From: Gambelia wislizenii
Lineage: Eukaryota > Chordata > Lepidosauria > Squamata > Crotaphytidae
DNA: 64,000 nt
Direction of reading: 5' to 3'
Assembly (NCBI GenBank): GCA_030847615.1
Contig: JAUMIR010000002.1
Location: 286,482,028 to 286,546,027, forward strand
Shown: positions 1 to 10,737 of the stretch, in pieces
Layout: each line of letters starts with the position of its first letter
Position numbering within the stretch: the stretch's first letter is position 1
Program-made: the position numbers and the translations under genes
Notes under the pieces: model-generated
Database searches by the model: none
The model's input: only the letters and a program-made list of their open reading frames with translations
Told to the model about the DNA's origin: nothing

Positions 1-186
1 GCTGGAGGGTGGCAGTATTTGCATAGTGACTCAAGGTCACATTTCAGTGCTGTGCAGAGGAGACCACAGTACTGAGAGTCTCTTTCAGATCTTAGGAAAA
101 TATCCCAGCAAGTTCAACAAGTCATTGCATCGGGCAAAGTACAGTACATAAATCTGTCCCTCATTCTCAAGGTGAGATCCAGTGAG

Positions 187-310
187 GCATAATGGTTTGA
201 ATGATGGACTAAGACTCTGGGACTTGCCAACACAGCCCCATGATAGGGTCCCCTTAGGGTCACCATATGTCAGAAACAACTTGAGGGTAAACAACAACAA
301 CAACAACAAC
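187..310 (+). mobile_element. Sauria-type SINE, 3' part
   Basis: The sequence resembles the body and 3' end of the lizard tRNA-derived SINE seen complete at 46317-46550: a 'tgatggactaagactctggga' stretch with part of the body missing, then CCCCATGATAGGGTCCCCTT, then GTCAGAAACAACTT, ending in an (AAC)n tail at about 289-310. The tRNA-like head is mostly missing. It lies in MFHAS1 intron 1. Confidence 0.7.
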
Positions 311-509
311 ATTCGCAATGTCGGAATGTAAAGTTTCACCACGATGAGGTATTGTACCAAGGAATGTGACCCACAGCAAGATTGTGGAGATGGGGTTCTT
401 AGTGGTTCTCTTTTGAGTTCCACGGAACACTGTAAACAGGAACACCACTGAGCCCCCATTTCAGATGCTCCAGTCACTAGGACAGGTTTAGCCACCCAAA
501 CATTTTAGT

Positions 510-1126
510 AGCTAAAAAAGCCAATGTGATTCTAGGCTGCATCAATAGGAGTACAGTGTCTAGATCAAGGGAGGTAATAGTGCCACTCTATTCTGCTTTA
601 GTCAGACCTCACCTGGAATACTCTGTCCAATTCTGGGCACCACAAATCAGGAAGGATATTGAGAAGCTGAAACGTTCCCAGAGGAGGGCGACCAGGGTGG
701 TGGGAGGTCTGGAAGCCGTGCCCTATGAGGAGCGGCTTGGGGACCTGGGCATGTTTAGTCTGGAGAAGAGAAGGTTAAGTGGGGGGAGGCATGACAGCCA
801 TGTTTAAATATTTGAAGGGATGTCATAATGAGGATGAAGCAAGCTTGTTTTCTGCTGCTCCAGAGACTAGGACACAGAGCGAGGGACCTTAACTACAGGA
901 AAAGAGATTCCACCTAAACATTAGGAGGAACTTTCTGACAGTAAGAGCTGTTTGGCAGTGGAACACACTGCCTCGGAGTGTGGTGGAGTCTCCTTCTTTG
1001 GAGGTTTTTAAACAGAGGCTGGATGGCCATCTGTTGGGAATGATTTGATTGTATATTCCTGCATGGCAGGGGGTTGGACAGGATGGCCCTTGAGGTCTCT
1101 TCCAACTCTATGATCCTATGATTCAA
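510..1126 (+). mobile_element. CR1 LINE, 3' end (5'-truncated)
   Basis: Frame 526-807 encodes the C-terminal CR1 reverse-transcriptase region ([46 protein letters not shown]), then frameshifts. The CR1 3' UTR follows (GGATGGCCATCTGTTGGGAA, GCATGGCAGGGGGTTGGAC, CTCTTCCAACTCTATGAT) and ends in the CR1-type tail. 5' truncation is typical of CR1 copies. It is not a functional gene. Confidence 0.88.
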
Positions 1127-1163
1127 GGTAGCAGTGACATTAAAATGCTCCAGTGGGAAGTGT

Positions 1164-1302
1164 GTTGGAGTTTCCTCCTTTGGAGGTTTTTAAAAAGAGG
1201 CTGGATGGCCATCTGTTGGGAATGCTTTGATTGTGTATTCCTGCATGGCAGGGGATTGGACTAGATGGTCCCTGTGGTCTCTTCCAATGCTATGATTCTA
1301 TC
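1164..1302 (+). mobile_element. CR1 LINE 3' tail fragment
   Basis: A second, shorter copy of the CR1 3' UTR (TTGGAGGTTTTTAAAAAGAG, GGATGGCCATCTGTTGGGAA, CTTCCAATGCTATGATTCTA) lies 38 bp after the first in the same orientation. Confidence 0.85.
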
Positions 1303-1639
1303 TCCAGACACATTCCTTATTTTCTACTACATCATGGTTGTCAGATCCTTCTCCTGGAAACAGATACAGTGCCGTAATTGGGGACATAGCACCATGGTGA
1401 CTGGAGGGGAGCAGGCTATCCACACAGATGGGAAACCTTGGTAAATGACCTATGTTGGCACCCAATGTGTGCTAAATCCTTCAAAACATGCAATAGGGTG
1501 ATACAGAGAAACAAGGAACCTTAGGGTAAGAGTTTTTAACCTTATATGGGCTCAAGGTCACCATGAAAAGTGCAAGGTACACTTGGGGCTGGATTATGAT
1601 AGGCAGAGACATTTTTAGAGTAGTGATGTGCTTTCAAGG
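1303..1639. other. Intron sequence without recognised feature
   Basis: About 340 bp between two repeats inside MFHAS1 intron 1. No coding potential, repeat signature or RNA gene was recognised. Confidence 0.4.
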
Positions 1640-2500
1640 ATGGACACATCTTTACAGCTAAAGAAAAGAAAAACCCCATTCTATGCAGATACAGATTTCA
1701 AGATTGACAAAGAGATCGATCACAGATTAGCAAAGGCATATAGTGCATTTGGAAGACTTCACAAAAGAGTCTGGAGCAATAAACACCTGAGGCAAAGCAC
1801 AAAAATCAGTGTGTGTAGAGCCATTGTACTGTCTATCCTCCTTTATGGATCTGAAACATGGGTCACCTATCGCCACCACCTATGACTCCTTGAGCGCTTT
1901 CATCAGCGCTGTCTACGCACAATCCTAAATATACACTGGACTATGTGACGAATGTTGCTGTCCTTGAGCAAGCAGGGATCACCAGCATTAAGGCCATGAT
2001 ATTGAGAACGCAGCCGCGCTGGGCAGGGCACGTTTCTAGGATGGAGGACCATCGCCTCCCAAAAATACTACTCTACGGTGAACTCGCCACGGGTCAGCGT
2101 AAGAGGGGCGCTCCAAAAAAGCGATACAAAGACTCCCTGAAACAACATCTCAGGCTCGGCCAAATTGATCACCAACAGTGGTCCGCCCTGGCCTCACATC
2201 GGGAGGCATGGAGACGCACTATCCACAATGCTGCAGCCTTATTTGAGAACTCACGACGAACAAGTCTTGAAGAGAAACGACAATGCAGAAAGAATCACAA
2301 CCCAAAAACATCACCCAAGGAGACCTTCTGCTGTGCTTTTTTGCAACCGGACTTGTTTATCTCGGATTGGCCTTTTTAGTCATCAGCGCACTTGCAGAAA
2401 GCGCGGGATGAGTCCTTCCTGAATCTTCGTTTGCGAAGAAAAGCCAGAGAACAGGTTCTAGTAGAACTGGCTCGTATGACTGAAAGCTCAGAGGTAACAA
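1640..2500 (+). mobile_element. Non-LTR retrotransposon, C-terminal ORF2 remnant with zinc finger
   Basis: Frames at 1628-1885 and 1945-2379 read as the end of a LINE reverse-transcriptase protein: LLYGSETWVTYRHHL, then TNVAVLEQAGITSI, RWAGHVSRMEDHRLPK, LLYGELATGQRKRGAPKKRY and REAWRRTIHNAA. A T-tract insertion near 2340 shifts the frame just before a terminal Cys2-His-Cys finger that is intact in the sister copy at 29.7 kb (CAFCNRTCLSRIGLFSHQRAC). The stop inside 'RHHL*' and the frameshift make it dead. The motifs differ from CR1 and from BovB; an RTE- or R4-like clade is possible, but I cannot assign it. Confidence 0.75.

Positions 2501-2501
<1 letters not shown>

Positions 2502-2537
<36 letters not shown>
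2502..2537. repeat. (TA)n microsatellite
   Basis: A run of TA dinucleotides follows the LINE remnant directly and may have grown from its 3' tail. Confidence 0.9.
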
Positions 2538-2541
<4 letters not shown>

Positions 2542-2762
2542 TTACATAAGAGGAAAACAAACTAGTGGCCATATATTTTTTAAAAGTGCTCTTAATCCCC
2601 AGTTCTTCAACTCACTTGTTCAGCTTCTATAGAGGGAGGAATTTAGAAGAATAAACTACAACACGTAATGGGAGGGAGGGATAAATGACATCACTCGCAT
2701 ACATCCTCCCCAGCACCTTTATTGCTGCACTACACACCTGAATACAGAGTACCCAGCTTGCA

Positions 2763-2787
2763 ATATATATATATATATATATATATA
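2763..2787. repeat. (AT)n microsatellite
   Basis: Perfect AT dinucleotide run in the intron. Confidence 0.9.
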
Positions 2788-2824
2788 CTGCTTACAGAGT
2801 GCTTCATCACTGGTAAGCACTATA

Positions 2825-3038
2825 CAGTTGTCCCTTCATATTCACTGGGGTTTGGTTCCAGGACCCTCATGGATACCAAAATCTGTGAATACTCAAGTCC
2901 CATTATATACAATGGCATAGCAAAATGGTATCCCTTATCTAAGATGGCAAAATCAAGGTTTGCTTTTTGGATTGTTACTTTTTAAAGAATATTTTCAAGC
3001 CATGAATACTTAACTCCATGGATACAGAGGGACAACTG
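2825..3038 (+). mobile_element. Tigger (pogo-type) non-autonomous DNA transposon
   Basis: Inverted ends CAGTTGTCCCTTCATATTCA and (on the other strand) CAGTTGTCCCTCTGTATCCA are flanked by TA on both sides (2823-2824 and 3039-3040), the TA duplication expected of Tc1/mariner-pogo elements. The interior (GGTTCCAGGACCCTCATGG, ATACTCAAGTCCCATTATAT, GAATATTTTCAAGCCATGAA) matches the Tigger/MER2 style. At least six further relatives occur in the window. Confidence 0.88.
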
Positions 3039-4674
3039 TATAAATATCAATGCTGTTTTGCTACTGTCCGTGATTGACCTGACAAGAAAGAAGGTGGTGA
3101 GAAATAAGGGGGTCTCGTCCTCCATGAGAGATAAATGCGCACCCTGGAATTATATATAAAAGCTTTATCTAAAGTCTGGAGAAACACAATCAAAGGCACT
3201 TAAATTCAGGCACTCCTGCTGGAGATAGTAAAAATCTATCCAAATTACCCTTTTGAGGATGTGAACACAAGCCAGAATCCCAAAGAATGCTGGGTTATTA
3301 CATATACTTTCCAAAGCACAGAGACACACACACTTTTCTTTTGCTTACTACCATGTCTGGTCAATAGTTCTATTGTACAAAACCAACAAAACCTGATTAC
3401 CAGAAGCGCAATAAATATACATGACATAGGAAGAACAACTTCTTTCAAACAGGTTGGAGTGGGGCTGGGGTAGAATTATCTCAATGCTAGGTCACGACTT
3501 AATTTTTTTCCCCCTTACTGGAAATGACAGATATTGTTTGTACATCTTCTCCTGCACTTCATGAAAAGCATTAATTTAAAGAATCCCCTTATAATATTTT
3601 GCTTGACGAGCATAGAAAAACATTTAAAAATGCATTCATGTGATACCCAACAGATCTGTACAACTTGTAGTCACCCAATCTGGGCACAGCCCACCAGCCA
3701 TGTGTTTTGGCATGCAAAGCATCCTTGTCTTTTTCAGGCTCAGGAAATAACAGGAGGGTGGCAGGGGGTAAAAAGAGGCCAACCATTTGGCTGGCCAAAA
3801 CACATGGCTGGTGGGCTGCAACTTTTGCAGGCCTGTTAAGATTGTACGGAACAACATGGGTGAGCCCACATACATTTACTTAAGTTGTAAAAGCATCTGA
3901 AACTGGTCAGCAAAAGCATTGGGGTCTAATAAAAGAGACAATCATGAACAGTGTGTATGGAAACACACAGAGGAGCCTGTAAAGCTGGACAAAGACACAC
4001 CCAGCTATCCCACCTCTTTCCTACATTGACATATGCTACAGCAACACAAAAGAAGATACGGATTTGCTCAAAACACTCCCTATCAAACAGCAAAGGATAA
4101 TTTAATACAATCAATCAGTTATCAAGTGATAAAATACCTTAGCCAGTAATTGTTTGAGAAAGGCTATCAAAATATCCCAGAGTATCATAGTTACCTGGGA
4201 AAGAGACTGACAGCCATTTTATAGCAGAGGCCAACAAATACCTGCATCTGATGTGAAGGAGGAACTCCTATGTACCACTTGGCAGGGTAACAATGGTGAA
4301 CAAACTACACTCCAGAGAGGTCTGGCCACCTGCCTGGTCTGATCTGCCTCACTGAAATGAGAATTTTATCACATATCTAGTGGAGATGACTGTAAAATTT
4401 ACAGTAAAATTATGGTAAAATGACCATAGATACTCTTCTCCAAAGTAGTGAGGAGAATTTTACCCCATTTCCACACCTGGTCAGAAACCTGGAGAACAAA
4501 AAAAGAAGTGCCCCATCACATGGCTGATAACTGTGGTGTCTCCACCAATGGCCAGACTTATCCTGGGGTAAATTGTTTGAGATTACAGTATTTGCATAAT
4601 CCTGCCAAATAGGGTGTTACAGCACCTCTGGTGTGGCAAAATGGTTGGCTGGATGGATCCACCTGCCCACCATT
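3039..4674. other. MFHAS1 intron 1, mostly unique sequence
   Basis: No exon or clear transposon was recognised here. The only marked structure is a 23-bp perfect inverted repeat (separate entry). The short open frames contain no known domain. Confidence 0.45.
3689..3816. repeat. 23-bp perfect inverted repeat with 82-bp spacer
   Basis: Arm 3689-3711 (core CCACCAGCCATGTGTTTTGG) is the exact reverse complement of 3794-3816. It may be the remains of an old inverted-repeat element. Confidence 0.8.
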
Positions 4675-4799
4675 TTATAAGGCAATTGCATATACGGAGG
4701 AAAAGTTACCAGTTGCACTTGTGCATCTATATTCACCCATATTCACCCAGTGACAGACACACAGCACTGCTGGAACACTACAACCAACTGTTAAAACTT

Positions 4800-4805
4800 C
4801 CTTAC
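4800..4805 (-). other. MFHAS1: MFHAS1 exon 1 splice donor
   Basis: On the minus strand the coding sequence reads TTTCCAG|GTAAGGAAG. The cut falls after the first base of codon 1102 (phase 1), immediately after the conserved CLKRGSPHPHTFP stretch. Beyond it the open frame (to 4675) loses any likeness to MFHAS1, so the extra 42 residues of the raw frame are intron read-through. Confidence 0.9.
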
Positions 4806-7800
4806 CTGGAAAGGTGTGCGGATGGGGCGACCCTCTTTTAAGGCACTTGGAACAGAGGACGTGCACGGTATAATACAGGCCTGGCCATTCTTGAAGCAGT
4901 ACATTCAGTTCTTCCACTAGCGGGGTTATGGCTTGCCAAGCTGTCCATATATTTGGTAGGGATGCATGACTAGCAATAGACAGAGTATCTGGCTGCTGAG
5001 TGCCTTTGGCTGGCCTGTAACTTACCACCACAGGCACCTTTCCTCGGTATGCGTAGATCTGGTATTTCCCATCTGACCGTTGAACAACATGGCTGTTAAT
5101 CTGAACGCTGTAGCGGGCAAACAGCCCAGGTGGGAAAATGAAAGGGAAGCTGTACTCGATCTGCAGCTGTTCCGCCACAAAGGACTGTCCGCCCAGGTTG
5201 GTCCCGTTGATCCATGCCTCTGCATGGGGCATCTCGTTCTTCACATAACAGGGGAACTTGTACCACGCTGTGGCTCCATTCAAGGGTTTGGACTTGGGTT
5301 TATTGACACAGTAGCAGAGTCCCATCTTTTCCAACAGCTCCAGGATGAGTTGCAGGTCCTCTCTGCTCTGGATGTGGGGCTTGAGAAGCAGGCGAATAAC
5401 ATGGGCAGGGAGAAGTCCGTGGAGCAGGAATCCTTCCACATAGTGGTGTAGCTGCACAGCCTTCAACTCATCCATGTGGGCATTGCTGAGCAGTTTTTGG
5501 AGCAAGACTGTGGTGTCACGCTGGCAGAAAACATTGAGGATGTCGATGAGCCTGGGCAAGTTGTGGAAAACATACTCCCGCAGGGTCAGGTGCTCCTCGA
5601 AGTATAAAAGCTTGCCACTCTCGTGTAAGTAGGACAGGGCACTCTGGAGACGGTCCTCCGTCAGGCCCGCCTGCAGGCCCAACCGAGCCGAGTCCCACCA
5701 TGTGAGCCACAGCTGTTGAGCCCGCGGCTGGAAGTGGAGCTCCTCCAGCACCTGCCAGGACCTGGGCAGTACCCGGTGCAGGTTGGGAAAGATATCTCGA
5801 TGCTCTGCCACCGAGAGGAGCTTCTCTCGCAAACGGCGTACCTGGCAGCAATCCCAGCAGCTCACAGGCAGCACCGGGGAGAGGATCTGTGGCCGATGGT
5901 TGAGCAGGTACTGGAACTGAGCTTTCTTGCGCCGGAGGTTTTTGTCCGACACCCCATAGAAGGCGACATGGGGGCTGGAGCAGCGCAAGTCAAAATCCTG
6001 CCCCAGGGCTTCATCCACCTGCTGGGCCAATGTCTGAAGGCCCTCATAGTCACACTTCTCCTGCCAGGCAATCTGGCGGTGGATGTCCAAGCACTTCTCC
6101 TCCACCTCCCGCTCGGCGCACAGATCAGCATGGGTGCCCACCATGCACACCACAGCATGTGGCACCTTGGCCCCCAGCCAGTGAAGGAAGTGGCCCACTG
6201 AAGGATAAAAACACTGTGGCATGTAGGTGCTCAGGTTCACCACCAGCACATAGAGGGCTCCAGGGGAGAGGAAGAAGGGCTGGATCACATCATAACTGGG
6301 GTCTCCCGCCAGCTCATACACAATGAAAGTCAGGCCCCTCTCAGCATCGGCCGTCCAGTCTGCGACCTCTATGCCTTTGCTGCCCCCTAACAGTCTGGCT
6401 GTGTGTGAAACTGGGGGCACTATGGGCTGGGGCAGAGGGTAATATCCTAAGCACATTTCCCCATTTATTTTTGGTGATGGGGACAATGGAACATCATCCT
6501 GCTGCTCAGCAGCAGAGCATTTCCCCTGGCTCTGCCCAGCAACTTTAGGGGGTGGATCAGAGAGTGTATCCCACTGCTCAGTGGAAAGAAGTCCTAAATG
6601 GGGACATTTTAGGGATGATGAGGGCAGAGGCGAAGCCTCCGGCTGCTCAACAATGGGGCAGTAGTTTGGCTGTACTTTTGAGGGTGGGTCTCTCCGGGGT
6701 GGGTCTCTCAGGGGTGGCATGAAGCACCCCCTGGCTCGGGCTTTCCCAGAATCCCTTCTGGGTGCTGTCAAGGAGTCACCTTGCCCCTGTTCCTCCTCCT
6801 CCTCCTCTTCCTCCATGAGGCACTTCCTCAGCAGGGTTTTGCCTGCGTTTTTCAGGCCCATGAGGACCAGCTTGAGGCGGGGCTTCAGGGCAGGCTGGGA
6901 GTGGGCCAGCTCCTTCTGGTAGGCAGCGATGTAAGGGATGCCCTTCATGCAAACCTCATAGGGGGGTTGGATCAGGGGGTTGTCTTTGATCTTCCAGAGG
7001 CTGACTCGGCTGAGCTGGCCAAAGCCCTCGGGCAGGATAGCGATCTGGTTGCCCTGCAGCACCAGCTCCTCCAGCTGCTGAAGCTGGACGATGGAGTCCG
7101 GCAGGTAACGGATGCGGTTGTTGTCCAGCCACAGGGTGCGGAGCTGGCGCAGCTGGCACAGCCCCGAGGGCAGCAGGGCCAGCTGGTTGCGGCTCAGGTA
7201 GAGCTCCTCCAAGCCGGGCAGGGCCAAGACCGCCGCCGGGAACTCAGCCAGCAGGTTGGAGGAGAGGTTGAGCATCTTGAGGCGCTGCAGGCCGCCAAAG
7301 CCGGCGGGCAGGGCTGCGAGGCGGTTGCCGTCCACCATGAGGCTCTCCAGGGCGCCCAGTTGGCACAAGCCCTCGGGCAGGGACGCCAAGCCGGTGCCGC
7401 TGAGCCACAGGACCTTGAGGCGCCCGAGGGCGGCGATGCCCTCCGGCAGGGCGCGCAGGAGCCGGTTCCCCGAGCAGTCCAGCTCCTCCAGCGCGCCCAG
7501 CGCCAGCAGCACCGGCGGGAAGGCGGGCAGCTGGTTGTGGTCGAGGTCGAGGGCGCGGAGCTGCCGCAGCCGGACCAGGGCCTCCTCGGGCAGCCGGCTC
7601 AGGCGGTTGAAGCTCAGGTCCAGCTCCTCCAGCCGCCGCAGCTCGCCCAGGCCCGGCGCCACCAGCGCCCCGCCGCCCTCGGCGCCCAGCTGGTTGTGGC
7701 TGAGGTTGAGCTTGCGGAGCCCGCCCAGGAGCGCCAACGCCTGGCCCTGCTCGCGGAGGCCGCGCAGGCGGTTGTGGCTCAGGTCGAGCTCGGCCAGGCG

Positions 7801-8109
7801 GCCCAGGTGCCGGAGGGCGGCGGCTGAAGGCAGCTGCGAGAGCCGGTTGCGGCGCAGCGAGAGGGCGCTCAGGCTCCCGCCCAGCGCGGCGCACAAGCCC
7901 TCGGGCAGCTCCTCCAGGCCGCGCCCGCTCAGGTTCAGCGCTGCCAGCGGCGGAGGCGGCGGAGGGGCGGCGGCCTTGGCCTCGGCTGCCGGACCTGAGG
8001 GGGGCTCTGCCTCCGGGCCGCCCTCCTCCAAGCTGCTGCTCCCAAGCTTGGCGGCGGCGGCGTCTCGCCAGAGCCGGGCCGCCTCCTCGGGACGCTCCGT
8101 CTCGGCCAT
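4806..8109 (-). CDS. MFHAS1: MFHAS1 (ROCO family LRR-Roc-COR protein), coding exon 1
   Basis: Intracellular ROCO-family protein, known in mammals as MFHAS1/MASL1 and linked by the literature to Toll-like-receptor and Raf/MEK/ERK signalling. This exon gives 1101 codons plus one base. Seen in order: N-terminal ARLWRDAA motif (residues 11-18); an acidic/Ala/Pro-rich stretch (25-55); about 13-14 leucine-rich repeats (56-380, e.g. LDLSHNRL, LWLDNNRIRYLP); Roc GTPase with P-loop GLKNAGKT (418-425), ELAGD in place of DxxG (599-603) and the G4-like THAD (659-662); then the COR region (about 775-1090). The start is the ATG at 8109, preceded by CpG-rich DNA and followed by the conserved N-terminus. In known relatives nearly all coding sequence lies in this exon, with a short C-terminus in later exons, here off the left edge. 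Odd points: a poly-Glu tract (433-440) and a Pro/Ser-rich insert (about 441-577) between P-loop and switch II, far longer than I recall for mammals. The frame is otherwise intact. Confidence 0.95.
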
Positions 8110-8640
8110 GGCGCCCCCGCCGCCGCTGCATCGGTCCTAAGGCGCGCCGGGGGCAGAGGAAAGGCGGGACCGGACCTCACCGCCGCCGCCGCCGCCTCCT
8201 GCCCCCGGCCTCCTCCCTGGAGAAGCCGGGCCGCGCTGCTCCGAGCTGGCGGAGGGCTCGCTCGCCATGGGGGAAAGGAAGGAGGGAAGGAGGGAGGGAG
8301 GCGCCTCTGTGGGGCTAGGCGAGGCTGCCGCGTCCTCCTGGCCTGCGCTTTCGCCGGAGCATCCTTTCTCCTGGGCGGCCGCTCCCAGCTAGGCGGCGCC
8401 GGGGGAGTCTCGAACCGGCGAAGAGGAGGCGGCGGTGGCTGCAGAGGCGGAGGCAAAGGCAAAGGCGGCGGAGGCAGCAGCAGCAGCGCCGCCCCCCGAC
8501 ACGTAAGTGTCGGGGGGCGGCGCTGCTGCTGCTGCTGCCTCCGCCGCCGTCTTGCCTCGCCCGCCTTTGAGGCAGCCGCTTCACCCTGAAAAAACGCCTC
8601 ACGGAAGGCCAGGAGAAGCCGGCCTGTCTTCATGGCATCC
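6950..8640 (-). promoter_or_regulatory. MFHAS1: CpG island over MFHAS1 5' exon and presumed 5' UTR/promoter
   Basis: The stretch is very rich in G, C and CpG compared with the AT-rich DNA on both sides, and covers the LRR-coding part of the exon plus about 530 bp upstream of the ATG. Vertebrate CpG islands of this kind normally hold the transcription start. No TATA box was seen. The start site cannot be placed from sequence alone; 8110 to about 8640 is the likely 5' UTR/promoter. Confidence 0.75.
8464..8548. repeat. Near-perfect inverted repeat in MFHAS1 upstream CpG island
   Basis: Arms 8464-8502 and 8507-8548 pair fully around a 4-nt loop (GTAA), apart from one extra CTG triplet in the right arm. 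Each arm holds a short CAG/CTG run (four versus five units) next to GCCGCCCCCCGACAC. The structure lies 355-440 bp upstream of the MFHAS1 ATG and would form a very stable hairpin in DNA or in a long 5' UTR. Confidence 0.92.
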
Positions 8641-8763
8641 CGCCTGATTTCGCCCTATTGTTAAGGAAAGGCGTCCAAACCAACAAACACCTCCTCAGGG
8701 AAGCCTTCGCGCCTTTTCCCGCCTTAAAAAAACAAAACGCAATGGCGCGCATTTCTGCTCCTT

Positions 8764-9466
8764 AGGGGCTTGTCTACACGAAGGAAAAAACCAAACTGCT
8801 TCACAGTAACAGCAAGTCTGTCTTAATGGTTTTACAACCCCCATAAGCTTCCTTTGCCAGTAACCCAGAGGGCAGCCAAACATAAATTACTTGTGTTTTT
8901 AAATATGCTCTCCCCAAACTTTTTTTAAAACTACAGTATTTCTGTGGTGCGCACAAGCAATATTTCACCCTTCCAAAAAAAGAGAGAAAAAAGATAGCAC
9001 AAATCCCCACTTCATCGCCATAGCAAGCAATCACTAATGTGAAAATCCAATATGGCAGCAGCAGGCGCTTGCCCTATAACCCAGCCCCTGCGCTCTTCCG
9101 GACAACCAGGTTTGCACTTTGTATGAGGAAGCGATTCATGTCAAATCACTTGTCTTAATGAGCAAAAATACGCATATCACTGGAGCTTATTTAAAAAGTC
9201 GGGGAAAGCTGCAAATGGTTTTCTCACACATAGTTTTTCCATTTTTGGGGAGCCCCCTCCTTCACAATACAATGAGACAATGTGGGATCCCATTAAGACA
9301 GTTCATTTTATCTGTCGGGAATGATTTGATTGTGTGTTCCTGCATGGCAGGGGGTTGGACTGGATGGCCCTCGTGGTCTCTTCCAACTCTACAATTCTAT
9401 GATTCTATGATTTTCTGAGCAAATTCTGTGAGGAGTATTTTCACCATATAGACAACCTCTAGGACA
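8764..9466 (-). mobile_element. Non-autonomous DNA transposon, 'A' family copy (interrupted)
   Basis: Left end GGGGCTTGTCTACACGAAGG and right end (other strand) GAGGTTGTCTATATGGTGAA are shared with copies at 45.6, 47.2, 51.5 and 61.8 kb. The interior carries the family block TCCAATATGGCAGCAGCAGG. A CR1 3' fragment (9311-9413) splits it. No transposase is encoded. Confidence 0.72.
9311..9413 (+). mobile_element. CR1 LINE 3' tail inserted in A-family element
   Basis: TCTGTCGGGAATGATTTGAT, GCATGGCAGGGGGTTGGACT, then TTCCAACTCTACAATTCTAT and a repeated ATTCTATG tail. The host element resumes at once after it. Confidence 0.85.
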
Positions 9467-10307
9467 AGCAAATTGATCTGATCTGCTTGCCCAAATGAGA
9501 GGAAACACAAAGTGATTGGCCGGACGAGTGCAGGGGGCTGTGCTGGGTTACAGGACAAGCACCCTCAGCTGTCATTTTTCTTTCTGCCTTTAGCAAGTGA
9601 TCGCTGTCCCGCGGAGACCGAGGAAGGGCACCACAATTTAGGAAGGATATTGAAAAGCTGGAATGTGTCCAGACAAGGGCGACCAGGATGGTGGGAGGTC
9701 TGGGAACGATGCCCTATGAGGAGCGTCTTAGGGAGCTGGGCATATTTAGTCTCAAGAAGAGAAGTTTAAGAGGTGAGATGAAAGCCATGTTTAAATATTT
9801 GAAGGGGTGTCATACTGAGGATAGGGCAAGCTTGTTTTCTGCTGCTCCTGAGACTAGGACATGGAGCAATGGGTTCAAACTACAGGAAAAGAGATTCCAC
9901 CCAAACATTAGGAAGAACTTCCTGACAGTAAGAGCTGTTCAGAAGTGGAATACACTGCCTCGGAGTATGGTGGAGTCTCCTCCTTTGGAGGTTTTTAAAC
10001 AGAGGCTGGATGGCCATCTGTTGGGAATGCTTTGATTGTGTGTTCCTGCATGGCAGGGGGTTGGACTGGATGGCCCTTGTGGTCTCTTCCAACTCTATGA
10101 TTCTAAGGGAGGAGGGCAACTGCCATGCCCTTCCCCGGCTCCCTGCTGCCCCGTGCCACTGCTGCCCCTCTTCTCCCTTCCTCAGCTGTCTCCCGATATG
10201 CAAAGCGGGGCTGCTGGGCAAAACCACCATTAAGACAAGTTGCAGCTGCTGCAACTTGCTTTTTCTGCGGGACACTACGGGGTTTTTGGGGGCTCATATA
10301 GACAAGC
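9467..10307 (+). mobile_element. 'A' family DNA transposon, second copy (interrupted, left end unclear)
   Basis: Blocks shared with the 47.2-kb copy: GTGATTGGCCGGACGAGTGC, then ATTAAGACAAGTTGCAGCTG and the right end CTCATATAGACAAGCCCCC. A CR1 3' end (9627-10107) interrupts it. The left end is not clear, and it directly adjoins the oppositely oriented copy before it. Confidence 0.62.
9627..10107 (+). mobile_element. CR1 LINE 3' end
   Basis: Frame 9688-10035 gives MPYEERLRELGIFSLKKRSL, FKYLKGC and FLTVRAVQKWNTLP, followed by the CR1 3' UTR and the ATGATTCTA tail. It is 5'-truncated inside the last part of ORF2. Confidence 0.9.
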
Positions 10308-10729
10308 CCCCAGTCGCATCTCCCAACCTGCTAAAACCTGGAGGTGGGCAAGCCAGGTCCCAAAACTAGTTTCATTATCTTCACTTAGAGCCCACTTGAG
10401 GCACGCGCAGAGTTGGTGTCTGGCTGCTAAATGTGTACAGGACTCCACAGAAAAGCATTGTGTTTTGTGTGATCTGAAAGATCCATAAGAGTCAATGTTT
10501 TTGTTGATCAAGGTAGAAGTTTACCATCAGTCATAGTTAAGCACTTCTAAATCCCATGCATTCCGGGAGGGGGCAGCGGGCAGGCTGGAGAGACACCTGC
10601 TTGTTTGAACTGACTCAGACCATGGGGAGATTTGAAAGAACACTGGAATGAATGGAAGTAAGAACAGCCACTATGCTATTGTTGGAGTAAAGGAAGAATC
10701 CAGACACAATCCTAGAGGTCAAAGCCACA
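10308..10729. other. Intergenic, no recognised feature
   Basis: About 420 bp between DNA transposons; no gene or repeat was recognised. Confidence 0.4.
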
Positions 10730-10737
10730 CTCTAGGG

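Noticed and set aside
85..495. 136-codon minus-strand frame
   Set aside because: It runs through a SINE and an (AAC)n tail that gives the Leu/Val run; no domain.
4675..4805. Last 42 codons of the raw MFHAS1 frame
   Set aside because: They lie beyond a strong GTAAGG donor and show no likeness to MFHAS1, so they are intron read-through.
6781..7827. 348-codon open frame on the plus strand across the LRR exon
   Set aside because: It is the antisense shadow of MFHAS1; Gln/Leu/Ala-rich because of the GC-rich repeats on the other strand. Same for the frames at 7244-8131 (minus) and 7256-8140 (plus).
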